A DNA stretch of 64,000 bases from DASPNM01 sp035626515 (GTDB lineage: Bacteria > Bacteroidota > Bacteroidia > Chitinophagales > Chitinophagaceae). Location of the stretch: contig DASPNM010000026.1 of NCBI GenBank assembly GCA_035626515.1, forward strand, positions 62,001 through 126,000. The letters are read 5' to 3'. A program made the position numbers and the translations under genes. This document shows, piece after piece, positions 34,214-42,221 of this stretch. Position 1 is the stretch's first letter; each line of letters starts with the position of its first letter. The notes beneath the pieces are model-generated. The model was given only the letters and a program-made list of their open reading frames with translations. It was not told the DNA's origin and searched no databases.

Positions 34214-34695
34214 ATACTGGGTTGATGAAGTTTTGCAAGAACGGGTTTGGATTGACGCGGGAAGGCGACGTGTCTCGCAAGCCACTTATAGCCCTGCTCG
34301 AGCCAGATCTCGAAACGGTTTTTTTTCCGCTCCGGTGCTTCCACGTACTCGATATTCACCATTGTCATCTTGATAAGCACCGGCTTCTCGTACGTTGTGT
34401 CGGTAGTATCCGGACCTTCATTGCTCACAATGCTGGCTTTTCCGCTTATCTCCAGGTAGAACGAAACTCCCTTCCGGTAAAAATGCAATCTTGCCGGAAA
34501 CGTCTGCTCGCATTCGCTCAGCAGCTGGCTCGGCCGTTTTGCGAGAAACCAAAGATGGCCTTCGTCGTCCACGCGGATGGCGGTGACAATATTGTTTGGG
34601 ATCTTCACGAGTCCGTTGCTCATGCTGTACATTATGGCACTCCGAAGCTGATAAATCTTGTCCCTGATGAATTGCAGGTTCCTGTCTGCGGTCAT
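34210..34695 (-). CDS. pyridoxamine 5'-phosphate oxidase-like (FMN-binding split barrel) stress protein
   Basis: A 161-residue protein. The ATG at 34695 (MTADRNLQFI) is preferred over a GTG three codons upstream, because an AGGG lies just before it. NIVTAIRVDDEGHLWFLAKR, FPARLHFYRKGVSFYLEISG and GKASIVSNE follow the strand order of the general-stress (GSP26-like) PNPOx family, which binds FMN or related cofactors. PNP oxidase activity itself is not expected, since the PLP-contacting residues are not seen. It is divergent from topoisomerase IB and coupled to the next gene. Confidence 0.7.
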   Translation of the reverse strand: MTADRNLQFIRDKIYQLRSAIMYSMSNGLVKIPNNIVTAIRVDDEGHLWFLAKRPSQLLSECEQTFPARLHFYRKGVSFYLEISGKASIVSNEGPDTTDTTYEKPVLIKMTMVNIEYVEAPERKKNRFEIWLEQGYKWLARHVAFPRQSKPVLAKLHQPSI

Positions 34696-34891
34696 AACCC
34701 TCACGTTTTACAGCATGCATATGTCAACTTTAATACCAATCGTTTTTCGCTGTAGGACGGCGCGTTTGGCGCGTGTCCTGAGCAAGTTTTTCCACAGAAA
34801 AGCCCGGCCTTGCGCGACATCGTAAATTCCCCGAATACACAACTCCCTCAGCCTGCCAGGATGCGGCCTGTAGTTTGTCATAAGCTCGGGC

Positions 34892-35965
34892 ATGATAAAA
34901 ACCCGCTCCCGCGGCCAAATGCTGAAAGCACACCGGGATGGGCCAACGGCCGCCCGGATCGCGAAGCTCATCTACGTTAGTGATGCGGCGTCCGGCATTT
35001 CCCGGAAGAAGGCCGGGAAGGGATGGACGTACTGGCTGGGAAACCGCAGGGTGCGTGATGTCCGGACGCTCGAGCGCATCCGTAAGCTGGCTATACCCCC
35101 GTCCTGGTCCAACGTGTGGATTTGTCCCGACGTTAACGGCCACCTGCAGGCTACCGGCCGCGACCTTGCCGGCAGAAAGCAGTACCGTTATCACGCCGGA
35201 TGGCATGGGCTGCGCAATGAAACCAAGTTCCATCGTATGTACGAATTCGGGAAACTGCTCCCCAGGCTGCGGAACCGGTTGCAGCGCGACATGCAGAAAA
35301 ACGAACTCTCGGAAGAAAAAGTGGTAGCTACCGTCATCAGCCTGATGGAAAAAACTTACATCCGCGTCGGCAATGAAGATTATGAGAAACTTTACGGTTC
35401 GTATGGCATCACGACGCTCAGAGACAAACACGTGGACGTGCGACGCGACAGCATAAAATTCTGTTTCACCGGAAAAAAGGGAATCGAGCACAGCATCACC
35501 CTGAGGAGCCGGAAGCTGGCACGGATCGTCAGGCAATGCCGCGACATTCCCGGCGCTGAATTGTTCCAGTACTATAATGGTGACGGCGACAGGAAAAGGG
35601 TCGACTCGGGAATGATCAATGAATATATCCGCAATGCCACAGGAAAGGATTTCACTGCGAAAGACTTTCGTACCTGGGCGGGAACCTTGCAGGCTATCTG
35701 CTGCCTGCGTCAGCTGCAGCCGCCCATGGATGAAGCAACGCTGCGGAAAAATATTGCTGCGATGCTTGATGAGGTAAGCGAGCGGCTTGGCAACAGCCGC
35801 ACCATCTGCAGAAAATATTATGTTCATCCGGGCCTGGTGAAACTTTATGAGGAAGGAGAACTATTACCGGAACTTGCAAAATGTAACGAGAAATCATTCA
35901 GCGGTAAGGGACTCTCTCGCGACGAACAAATCCTTATGGCACTCCTGAAGCGCTGCGCCTCATGA
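34892..35965 (+). CDS. type IB DNA topoisomerase (poxvirus-like)
   Basis: A 357-residue protein that relaxes supercoiled DNA through a 3'-phosphotyrosyl intermediate. An N-terminal domain with IAKLIYVSDAASGISRKKAG and WICPDVNGHLQATGRD (family signature) is followed by the catalytic domain with LMEKTYIRVGNEDY (catalytic Arg158 region), LRDKHVDVRRD, KDFRTWAGT (Arg260) and SRTICRKYYVHPGLV, where the second Tyr of the YY pair (Tyr310) is the likely nucleophile. The length is typical of bacterial pox-type enzymes. It lies next to small stress-associated genes and the end-joining operon, suggesting a DNA-maintenance or stress context. A second in-frame ATG lies at 34919. Confidence 0.93.
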   Translation: MIKTRSRGQMLKAHRDGPTAARIAKLIYVSDAASGISRKKAGKGWTYWLGNRRVRDVRTLERIRKLAIPPSWSNVWICPDVNGHLQATGRDLAGRKQYRYHAGWHGLRNETKFHRMYEFGKLLPRLRNRLQRDMQKNELSEEKVVATVISLMEKTYIRVGNEDYEKLYGSYGITTLRDKHVDVRRDSIKFCFTGKKGIEHSITLRSRKLARIVRQCRDIPGAELFQYYNGDGDRKRVDSGMINEYIRNATGKDFTAKDFRTWAGTLQAICCLRQLQPPMDEATLRKNIAAMLDEVSERLGNSRTICRKYYVHPGLVKLYEEGELLPELAKCNEKSFSGKGLSRDEQILMALLKRCAS

Positions 35966-36010
35966 CCGTTTCTGGTATGATTTTTTTACTCCATTACACA
36001 AAATGTGATT

Positions 36011-36193
36011 ATGAAGAACAAAGGACAAAGGCTGAACGTGAAATACAACCTCCACAAGCGAAGGCCGGAGATCCGGGACGACATGGACAGCCGGAAAAAC
36101 GAAGAACAACACAGCAAGGGTGATGACATTACGCACAACAGAAAAATCAACCAGAATCAGCGGAAGCGGTACAACAACGAAAGCAAAACCTGA
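36011..36193 (+). CDS. small highly charged hypothetical protein
   Basis: A 60-residue frame from the ATG at 36011: MKNKGQRLNVKYNLHKRRPE and on to RKINQNQRKRYNNESKT. It is hydrophilic throughout, rich in Lys, Arg, Asn and Asp, with no hydrophobic segment; it would be disordered or nucleic-acid binding. No family recognised. It lies between topoisomerase IB and the DUF2383 gene on the same strand, 45 bp after the former. Plausible but unproven. Confidence 0.45.
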   Translation: MKNKGQRLNVKYNLHKRRPEIRDDMDSRKNEEQHSKGDDITHNRKINQNQRKRYNNESKT

Positions 36194-36241
36194 CTGTGGA
36201 ATATTTTGCTCTGGATCCTGTTAACTAAAAACGTATAAAAA

Positions 36242-36700
36242 ATGGAAAAGAATGAAAAAGTAACCGAGGTGCTGAATGATCTGATCCGCATTAACCACGA
36301 TCGCATCGAAGGTTATGAACGGGCCGCGAAGGAAACGAAATCCGAGGACGCCGACCTCCGCACGCTGTTTACCGAGATGGCGAATGAGAGCCGGAGGTAT
36401 GCTAATGACCTGAGCCGCCATGTAGCCAATGCAGGTGGCGATCCGGCCGAGGGAGCTACTGCTCCCGGTAAGATCTACCGCGCGTGGATGGACGTAAAGG
36501 CAGCTTTTACCGGGAAAGACCGGAAAGCGATTCTTGCCTCCTGCGAATTCGGCGAAGACGCAGCGCAGCGCGCATACGATGCGGCGCTTGCGAGCGACGT
36601 CGACCTGCCGACAGACCTCCGGCAGGTGATCGTCGATGAAAAAAATCGGCTCAGGCAATCGCATGACCGGATTAAAGAATTACGTGACCGGCACCCGTGA
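36242..36700 (+). CDS. PA2169-family four-helix-bundle protein (DUF2383)
   Basis: A 152-residue protein starting MEKNEKVTEVLNDLIRINHD. NDLIRINHDRIEGYERAAKE and LFTEMANESRRYANDL are the first pair of helices of the DUF2383 bundle; the second pair is AILASCEFGEDAAQRAYDAA and LRQVIVDEKNRLRQSHDRIK. The E, H and E positions recall a ferritin-like bundle, but metal ligands are not certain. The family is common in stress-related clusters; role unknown. An inverted repeat lies just downstream at 36710-36738, followed closely by the next gene. Confidence 0.85.
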   Translation: MEKNEKVTEVLNDLIRINHDRIEGYERAAKETKSEDADLRTLFTEMANESRRYANDLSRHVANAGGDPAEGATAPGKIYRAWMDVKAAFTGKDRKAILASCEFGEDAAQRAYDAALASDVDLPTDLRQVIVDEKNRLRQSHDRIKELRDRHP

Positions 36701-36709
36701 CTACATTGA

Positions 36710-36738
36710 ACGATGCACGGGCCGGCCCCGTGCATCGT
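36710..36738 (+). terminator. inverted repeat between the DUF2383 gene and the next gene
   Basis: ACGATGCACGGG and CCCGTGCATCGT form a perfect 12-bp stem around CCGGC, 9 bp after the DUF2383 stop and 16 bp before the ATG at 36755. No T-run follows, so it may be a terminator, a processing site or a regulator of the next gene's translation. Confidence 0.5.
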
Positions 36739-36754
36739 TATGAAAAAAGGAACA

Positions 36755-37123
36755 ATGGAAAAAGTATCTACATCAAAAGACATGAGGACGCTGGCATCCT
36801 GCCTCAACAAGCTGGTGCTGGACGGCTTCAAAGAAAATTTCAAAGCGTCCGAGATGGGATTGCTGTCGCTGGACGGCGAAAAGCTATACACGCCTGCCGA
36901 AGTCGAGATCGTGAACTTCTATCGTTTTGAAGGCGAAAGCGACCCGGCCGACAGCTCCATCCTTTACGCAATCCGTACGAAAGACGGTATTAAAGGCACC
37001 CTCACTGATGCTTACGGACCTTACGCGGATCCGAACGTGAGCAAGTTCATCAAAGAGGTGGAGTCCATAACCAAAAAACCCGTGAACCCTAAACCTATGA
37101 ATCATGATACTTCAGCAAACTGA
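36755..37123 (+). CDS. small conserved Bacteroidota protein (often named PRPP synthetase-like, doubtful)
   Basis: A 122-residue protein from the ATG at 36755 (MEKVSTSKDMRTL), which has an AAAGGA stretch 3 bp upstream. YTPAEVEIVNFYRFEGESDP, SSILYAIRTKDGIKGTLTDA and YGPYADPNVSKFIKEVE match a small family that databases sometimes label phosphoribosylpyrophosphate synthetase, though it has none of that enzyme's motifs. The fold is probably alpha/beta; function unknown. Its 3' end overlaps the next gene by 20 bp, so the two are cotranscribed. The last residues (NPKPMNHDTSAN) are a flexible tail. Confidence 0.7.
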   Translation: MEKVSTSKDMRTLASCLNKLVLDGFKENFKASEMGLLSLDGEKLYTPAEVEIVNFYRFEGESDPADSSILYAIRTKDGIKGTLTDAYGPYADPNVSKFIKEVESITKKPVNPKPMNHDTSAN

Positions 37124-37445
37124 TAACTATATAAAGGCATGCATGAAAGCCTGGCTTATGTGTGAATCCTGTATTCACGCCGAGTCAAACCGAATGGACC
37201 CCCGGGAAGAATTGATCCAGAAATGCCGCACCTGTGCCAACTCGTGCTTCACGGTTGTGTGCAGGATTCTGAACAATTCGGAAATTTTGCAGGAATCCGC
37301 CTTTATTTGCCTGCTTAATTGCCGCGAGTGCTGCGAGGAGTGTGACAAGCACGCATACATTGCCGACATCGAATATTGCAGCGAAGTATGCCGCCTTTGC
37401 GCCGACACGCTGAAACCGCTCATACTTCCGGTTTACCTGAACTAA
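37104..37445 (+). CDS. Cys-rich four-helix-bundle protein, copper-storage (Csp/DUF326)-like
   Basis: A 113-residue protein with 15 cysteines on amphipathic helices. The spacing (ACMKAWLMCESC, KCRTCANSCFTVVC, FICLLNCRECCEEC, YCSEVCRLCAD) matches the DUF326/copper storage protein (Csp) pattern in which Cys thiols fill the core of a four-helix bundle and bind many Cu(I) ions. There is no signal peptide, as for the cytosolic Csp3. The start at 37104 overlaps the upstream gene by 20 bp. Copper binding is an inference from the motif; a related use such as Zn or Ni binding is possible. Confidence 0.75.
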   Translation: MILQQTDNYIKACMKAWLMCESCIHAESNRMDPREELIQKCRTCANSCFTVVCRILNNSEILQESAFICLLNCRECCEECDKHAYIADIEYCSEVCRLCADTLKPLILPVYLN

Positions 37446-38335
37446 CTCACTTTCTCCATCCTTGCAATCGCCCGGGGCATGTCAATGCCTTTTTCAAGTA
37501 CCGGGCGAAAAAGATCGCCTTTCCTTCCGATGCGCCGCAGGATGTTGTGCATGGTGAACTGCAGGGGATGCAGCCCGGGGCGCACTTCTTTCCATTCCAG
37601 CGGCGCAGATACCGGAGCCCCGGGCCTGGGCCGCGCGCTGTAAGCACAAGCCAGCGTTTGTCCCCGGCTGTTTTGCAGGTAATCAATGTACACCTGGTTT
37701 TTTCGCCGCTTTGAAAGCGACCGCTCCAGTGTGGTAAAGCCGGGAAGGCGTTGCTGTACCAGGAGAGCCAGCATGTGCGCGAAGTCGCGAACCTGCGCGT
37801 ATTCATATCGGCGCGCGCAGGGTAGATAAACGTGAAGGCCGCTTGCACCAGAGGTTTTGCAGCAGCCGGCCAGGCCCAGTTCATCAAGCGCTTCCTTCAG
37901 ACACCGGGCTATTTCGATTACCTGCTCAAAGCTGTTTTTCTCCGAGGGATCAATGTCAATGACCAGGTAATCCGGGCGGTCCAGGGCGGCAACAGCAGAG
38001 TTCCATGGATTCATCTCGATACATCCCAGATTCGCAATAAAAAGCAGGCTCGACTGGTCCTGGCAAACCAGGTAGCGAATGATTTTGTCTCCGGAACCCG
38101 AGGGGATTTCGGCGATCTTCATCCAGGGCGGAGCAATGTCGCCTGCGTCCTTGTGGTAAAATCCCGGATCGCGGATCCCGTCCGGATTTCTTTTTAACGA
38201 AAGGGGGCGATTCCGGAGGTAAGGCAGAATCAAAGGCGCCACCGACCGGTAGTAATGGATCAGGTCGCCTTTCGTAATTTTTTCGTCCGGCCAATAGAGC
38301 TTGTCCAGGTTCGTCAGTGTCAGCTTCCGCTTCAT
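37442..38335 (-). CDS. LigD polymerase domain, stand-alone (non-homologous end joining)
   Basis: A 297-residue protein corresponding to the POL domain of LigD, an archaeo-eukaryotic primase-type polymerase that fills and adds nucleotides at double-strand breaks. The motifs are DYLVIDIDPSEKN (catalytic Asp127 and Asp129), TSGASGLHVYLPC (conserved S-G-x-x-H-V), and FTTLERSLSKRRKNQVYIDY (conserved KR-x-x-x-V-Y/F-I-D). MKRKLTLTNLDKLYWPD is the family start. In most bacteria this domain is fused with the ligase; here it is its own gene, with a 1-bp gap after the ligase stop. It overlaps the end of the convergent Cys-rich gene by 4 bp. Confidence 0.95.
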   Translation of the reverse strand: MKRKLTLTNLDKLYWPDEKITKGDLIHYYRSVAPLILPYLRNRPLSLKRNPDGIRDPGFYHKDAGDIAPPWMKIAEIPSGSGDKIIRYLVCQDQSSLLFIANLGCIEMNPWNSAVAALDRPDYLVIDIDPSEKNSFEQVIEIARCLKEALDELGLAGCCKTSGASGLHVYLPCARRYEYAQVRDFAHMLALLVQQRLPGFTTLERSLSKRRKNQVYIDYLQNSRGQTLACAYSARPRPGAPVSAPLEWKEVRPGLHPLQFTMHNILRRIGRKGDLFRPVLEKGIDMPRAIARMEKVS

Positions 38336-38336
38336 A

Positions 38337-39320
38337 TCAATGCTGTTTGCGAAGAACTTTTTCGACCGGTATTGAACGCTCGGTTTCGGCGCGAATGCTC
38401 GTACTTTTCTTGTCTGTTCTCAATCCCTTGTACACCGGGTGACGCAGGATTCCGTCACGCGTTACCTCCGAAAATGCCACCTCGCAAACCAGTTTTGGCT
38501 TGAGCCAGGTTACCGGGGCATTTGTCTTTACCGGAAATCTGAAAGGAGAGCGGTGAGTGATCAGCGGATTCATTTTCTCTCGCAGCTCCCGCAGCAGTTT
38601 CTCCGAAAAACCGCTGCCTGCGTGTCCGATGTACTGCAATTCGCCGTCTTTATACTGTGCCAGCAGAAGCGACCCGAAGTGCTGCCTCGATCCGCGCGGT
38701 GCAGTGTAGCCTGCAATGATCGCCTCCTGTGTTTTATGATATTTGATCTTCAGCCATTCCCGCGTCCGCACGCCCGGAGTGTACGCACTGTCCTTTTTTT
38801 TTGCAATGATCCCTTCGAGGTCATCCTCCTTTACCATCCGGAAAAAATCGATGCCGTAGTCTTCGATGTGATCGCAGTAACGGAGCACGCCGGTGGATTT
38901 TCGAATGATTCTTTTCAACATCTTTTTTCTTTCCACCAGCGGATACGTCAGGAGGCTTTGGTTTTGCAACCGCAGCAGGTCGAAAACGTAATAAACGAGC
39001 GGCAACTCGCGGTGGGAGCGGTAATTCTGCAACTTTTGGAAATCGGGACGGTTGTTTTCATTAAGCAGCACGATCTCACCATCGAGTATCATGTCGGTTC
39101 TGATCTTTTTCAGTGCGGCCGCTACAGGTTTGTAGCGCTGCCGCAGATCGAGTCCGTTGCGGGAATACAGGGAAAGGCTCCCTTTGCGGATCTCGGCAAT
39201 GGCCCTGAAACCGTCCATCTTCAGCTCAAACAGCCAATCGGAGCTGTTGAATGGTTTGTCGACCGTCGTCGCCAGCATCGGGCGGATGAACTGGACCAGT
39301 CTCTTCTCAGCGGCCGGCAT
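38337..39320 (-). CDS. ATP-dependent DNA ligase, LigD ligase domain (stand-alone)
   Basis: A 327-residue protein corresponding to the LIG domain of LigD. ELKMDGFRA contains the nucleotidyl-transferase lysine (Lys34), SLYSRNGLDL is motif Ia/R, ILDGEIVLL is motif III, EGIIAKKKDSAYTPG and REWLKIKY are motifs IV and V, and an OB-fold follows to the end. It seals DNA ends during end joining. Its start overlaps the phosphoesterase gene by 14 bp in a different frame, and its stop is 1 bp before the POL gene, which implies translational coupling. There is no sign of a broken linker: both neighbours end and begin at natural domain edges. Confidence 0.95.
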   Translation of the reverse strand: MPAAEKRLVQFIRPMLATTVDKPFNSSDWLFELKMDGFRAIAEIRKGSLSLYSRNGLDLRQRYKPVAAALKKIRTDMILDGEIVLLNENNRPDFQKLQNYRSHRELPLVYYVFDLLRLQNQSLLTYPLVERKKMLKRIIRKSTGVLRYCDHIEDYGIDFFRMVKEDDLEGIIAKKKDSAYTPGVRTREWLKIKYHKTQEAIIAGYTAPRGSRQHFGSLLLAQYKDGELQYIGHAGSGFSEKLLRELREKMNPLITHRSPFRFPVKTNAPVTWLKPKLVCEVAFSEVTRDGILRHPVYKGLRTDKKSTSIRAETERSIPVEKVLRKQH

Positions 39321-39909
39321 GTAATTTCTTCTTTTGTATTTTCTTTCCGGGCCGTGTTTTCGAGGGCTGCGGTTTTCTGTATCGTTCGCTCTCGTACTTG
39401 CGAGTCACCGCCCATTCGTCGCGGTGCTTGATCAAAAGCCAATTGTTTTCATCGGTGTTCATGCGTACCAGCACAAATCCGCCTTCCAGCTTTCGGCCCT
39501 TCAGGAAAAATTTCAGCTCCCCACTTTCGAGCGCCCGGAGCGCGGCGCGCTCGCTTAGGGTGTCCATTTCCTCATTCACGGGGAAATAATGTCCTTGATC
39601 CCAGATCTCCACAGTCCCTGCGCCGTAATTTCCTTTGGGAATAACGCCTTCAAAACCGATATAGCTCACCGGGTGATCTTCCACCATCACGGCGAGCCGC
39701 CTGTCGTGTGGATTCATGGACGGACCTTTTGGAACCGCCCAGCTTTTCAAAACACCTCCGAGCTCAAGCCGAAAATCGTAGTGCAGCCGGGACGCGTCGT
39801 GACGCTGGACCACGAAGCGAAATTTTTTTGTTTTTGCGGCAGCGCGCCGCGGAGCGGGTTCCGGCGTGTTGCTGAAATCTCTTTTTTTCCTATAAGCGGA
39901 AAGGGCCAT
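39307..39909 (-). CDS. LigD 3'-phosphoesterase domain (stand-alone)
   Basis: A 200-residue protein corresponding to the PE domain of LigD, which trims 3'-phosphate and 3'-ribonucleotide ends. RFVVQRHDASRLHYDFRLEL contains the active-site His37, His43 and Asp45, AVMVEDHPVSYIGFEGVIPK provides His79, and GNYGAGTVEIWDQG follows; all metal-binding and catalytic residues known in the Pseudomonas domain are in place. The C-terminal 30 residues are a basic tail. It follows Ku with a TAATG overlap and overlaps the ligase start by 14 bp. Confidence 0.95.
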   Translation of the reverse strand: MALSAYRKKRDFSNTPEPAPRRAAAKTKKFRFVVQRHDASRLHYDFRLELGGVLKSWAVPKGPSMNPHDRRLAVMVEDHPVSYIGFEGVIPKGNYGAGTVEIWDQGHYFPVNEEMDTLSERAALRALESGELKFFLKGRKLEGGFVLVRMNTDENNWLLIKHRDEWAVTRKYESERYRKPQPSKTRPGKKIQKKKLHAGR

Positions 39910-40682
39910 TAAGAGGCTTTCTTTTTAGCAGATCCAAGGCTTGCTTTCAATTGCGACATCAGGTCCTGGCTCCGGGAATGCACCACTCGCAGCTTCGGTG
40001 CGGGCACTTTCTTTCCTTTCGCTTTCGCTTTGATCAGCTGCATCAGCTTGTCGGAATAGGTGTCCTTGTATTTTTTTATGTCGAAGTCCGAGCTCAGCTG
40101 GTCGATCAGTTGCACCGCCATTTTTAATTCCGGTGCGGCGATTTTTGAATCCGGAACATCCACTTGTTTTGGATCCCGCACCTCTTCCGCGAAGCGGATC
40201 TTGTTCAGCGCGAGGATGTCCCCCAGGGGTTTGATGATCACCAGGCTCTCCCGGTTCCGCAGTACGAAAGTGCCGAGTCCCACCTTGCCCGTCTTCTTCA
40301 GCGCATCCCGAAGCAGGTTGTACGCCTTCACGCCCTGCTTTTCGGGCTGCAGGTAGTATGGTGTTTCGTAATAAATGCTGTCTATTTCCGAACCATCCAC
40401 AAACTCCGAGATCTCGATCAGCTTCGTTTTTTCAGGGCTGGCTTTTTCAAAGTCATCGGGAGAGAGCACCACGTACTGGTCTTCCATCTTGTAGCCGCGC
40501 ACAATGTTGTTCCAGGGCACCTCTTTTCCGGTGTTGGCGTTTATCCGCTGAAACTTAATATTTGCGTGGTCTTTCTTGTCCAGCATGTCCAGGTTCAGCT
40601 CACTTGGCTGCACGGCGCTGTACAGCTTCACCGGAATATTCACCAGCCCGAACCCGATTGCCCCGCTCCAGATCGCTCTCAT
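39909..40682 (-). CDS. ku: Ku protein (non-homologous end joining)
   Basis: A 257-residue bacterial Ku, the homodimeric ring that loads on double-strand break ends and recruits LigD. It starts MRAIWSGAIGFGLVNIPVKL, the family signature, and has ETPYYLQPEKQGVKAYNLLR, GLGTFVLRNRESLVIIKPLG and ALNKIRFAEEVRDPKQVDVP in the Ku core; the basic C-terminal tail (KAKAKGKKVPAPK, SAKKKAS) is expected to bind DNA. It is the first gene of a four-gene unit, Ku-PE-LIG-POL, and its TAA overlaps the PE start as TAATG. Confidence 0.97.
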   Translation of the reverse strand: MRAIWSGAIGFGLVNIPVKLYSAVQPSELNLDMLDKKDHANIKFQRINANTGKEVPWNNIVRGYKMEDQYVVLSPDDFEKASPEKTKLIEISEFVDGSEIDSIYYETPYYLQPEKQGVKAYNLLRDALKKTGKVGLGTFVLRNRESLVIIKPLGDILALNKIRFAEEVRDPKQVDVPDSKIAAPELKMAVQLIDQLSSDFDIKKYKDTYSDKLMQLIKAKAKGKKVPAPKLRVVHSRSQDLMSQLKASLGSAKKKAS

Positions 40683-40738
40683 GATCGGTTGTTTTTAAGA
40701 ACATATGAAATTTTGTGCCATTTAAGAGTACAAAGAAA

Positions 40739-40765
40739 AAACCGCCCGGCGCTGCCGAACGGTTT
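40739..40765 (-). terminator. intrinsic terminator downstream of the DUF1328 gene
   Basis: On the minus strand AAACCGTTCGGC, loop AGC, GCCGGGCGGTTT forms a 12-bp stem with two T-G wobbles, followed by TTTTTC. It lies about 21 bp after the DUF1328 stop and separates it from Ku. Confidence 0.8.
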
Positions 40766-40786
40766 CCCCGGTAATCTGCCTGACAG

Positions 40787-40960
40787 CTAAAGATCCGATC
40801 TTCTTACCGATCCACCGAATATAAGTGACAAAATGAAAAGTACCAGGAAGATAAAGAACAGGATCTTCGCAATCGAAGCAGCGCCTGATGCTATTCCGCC
40901 AAAGCCAAAAATTGCAGCTATAATGGCAATCACCAGGAAAATAACTGTCCAGCGTAACAT
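40787..40960 (-). CDS. DUF1328 (YtjA-like) small membrane protein
   Basis: A 57-residue protein: MLRWTVIFLVIAIIAAIFGF, then GGIASGAASIAKILFFIFLV, two membrane helices with the GFGGIA turn of DUF1328 (PF07043), and a SVRRSDL tail. It is missed by length cut-offs but the pattern is unmistakable. Members are found in stress regulons of many bacteria; the function is unknown. It is monocistronic, with its own terminator at 40739-40765. Confidence 0.88.
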   Translation of the reverse strand: MLRWTVIFLVIAIIAAIFGFGGIASGAASIAKILFFIFLVLFILSLIFGGSVRRSDL

Positions 40961-41164
40961 AGCTTTAGGTTTTAAGTGATCAATTGTTCTCGCTCACATC
41001 TCTGTCTGTAACAAGAACTTATTTCTCCGCACTGTTTAATGAAAAATCCGTGCCACAACGGCCGGTCTCGAGTTGCCGGAACGGCACGCGAAACGGGGAA
41101 ATTTTTCGACATTGGGTAAGCCGTGAGTCTGGTACAATAATTTCCGCCCTGTCGGAAAACAGAC

Positions 41165-42034
41165 ATGCAGAAAGCAGCACCTTCAAAAAAAGTTCGAAAA
41201 GCGCAGCACCAGCGCCGTCCGGGCATCGAGAAGAAAATGCAACCACGGCCGGTGTTCGATCACCCGCACATTCCCGGGCACGAACGTCTAAAAAACAAGG
41301 TAGCGCTGATCACCGGAGGCGACAGTGGGATCGGGAAAGCAGTTTCTATACTGTTTGCAAAGGAAGGAGCAGATGTCGCGATTGCGTATCTGAACGAGAA
41401 TGCGGACGCAAAAGAAACGCGCGGGATCATCGAAAAAACCTACGGAAAGCGTTGCCTGCTTCTGCCCGGCGATCTCTCGAAAGAAGCACATTGCATAAGG
41501 GTAGTGGAACGCACCTTCAGGAAGTTTGGAAAGCTCGACATTGTTGTCAACAATGCCGCGCTTCACTACGAGAATAAATCGCTCGAGGAGCTCACGACCT
41601 CTGAGCTGCTGCGGACTTTCAGCACCAACATATTTTCTTATTTCTGGATCACAAAGGCGGCCCTCAAATACCTGGGCGAAGGGAGCTCCATCATCAACAC
41701 GTCTTCGGTTACCGCCTACCGCGGAAGCAGTCATTTGATCGATTACGCCGCAACGAAGGGAGCAATCGTATCGTTCACCCGCAGCCTGTCGGCGAACCTC
41801 GCGGACCGGGGGATCCGCGTGAATGGTGTGGCGCCGGGGCCGGTATGGACACCGCTTATACCCGCAACTTTTAAAGGAAAGAAAGTCCAGGAGTTCGGAA
41901 CTGATGTCCCTCTGCACCGCGCCGCCGAGCCGGTGGAGGTCGCGCCCTGTTACCTGTTTCTCGCCACCGAAGACTCAGGCTACATTACCGGGCAGTTCTT
42001 ACATCCTAATGGCGGGGAGGTGGTGAATGGATGA
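41165..42034 (+). CDS. SDR-family NAD(P)-dependent oxidoreductase, YhdF/YghA-like
   Basis: A 289-residue protein. It has about 40 residues of basic N-terminal extension (HIPGHERLKNK), the long-SDR form seen in YhdF/YghA general-stress oxidoreductases. The Rossmann motif is ITGGDSGIGKAV (residues 49-60), the structural NNA is at 129-131, the catalytic Ser is in INTSSVTAY, and Tyr194 and Lys198 form YxxxK (LIDYAATKGA). GPVWTPLIPATF is typical of this group. Substrate unknown. It is monocistronic and lies near other stress genes. Confidence 0.9.
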   Translation: MQKAAPSKKVRKAQHQRRPGIEKKMQPRPVFDHPHIPGHERLKNKVALITGGDSGIGKAVSILFAKEGADVAIAYLNENADAKETRGIIEKTYGKRCLLLPGDLSKEAHCIRVVERTFRKFGKLDIVVNNAALHYENKSLEELTTSELLRTFSTNIFSYFWITKAALKYLGEGSSIINTSSVTAYRGSSHLIDYAATKGAIVSFTRSLSANLADRGIRVNGVAPGPVWTPLIPATFKGKKVQEFGTDVPLHRAAEPVEVAPCYLFLATEDSGYITGQFLHPNGGEVVNG

Positions 42035-42153
42035 AAAATCAGAAATAAGTAATGAGTGATGAGCCAGGCATGTCTCCTTCCCTGAAAATATTCAACCCAC
42101 TGAAAGGAATACGCGCATAAAAAACCAGTCAATAGACATTGGCGCTTCCACAA

Positions 42154-42183
42154 TGTTGAACCACGTTCAACGACCTTCAACGC
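42154..42183. repeat. short inverted and tandem repeat with GTTCAAC units
   Basis: GTTGAAC and GTTCAAC (42155-42161 and 42165-42171) form a perfect 7-bp inverted repeat around CAC, followed by a further CTTCAAC copy. It belongs to the window's family of degenerate intergenic repeats. Confidence 0.6.
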
Positions 42184-42221
42184 TTGCCCCGACCTCCCGC
42201 TCTTTTCCCAACTTTCCCGAC

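Noticed and set aside
34730..35827. 365-codon frame antisense to topoisomerase IB
   Set aside because: Composition unlike protein and opposite to a recognised gene.
38439..39431. 330-codon plus-strand frame across LigD ligase and phosphoesterase genes
   Set aside because: Shadow of the three minus-strand LigD genes.
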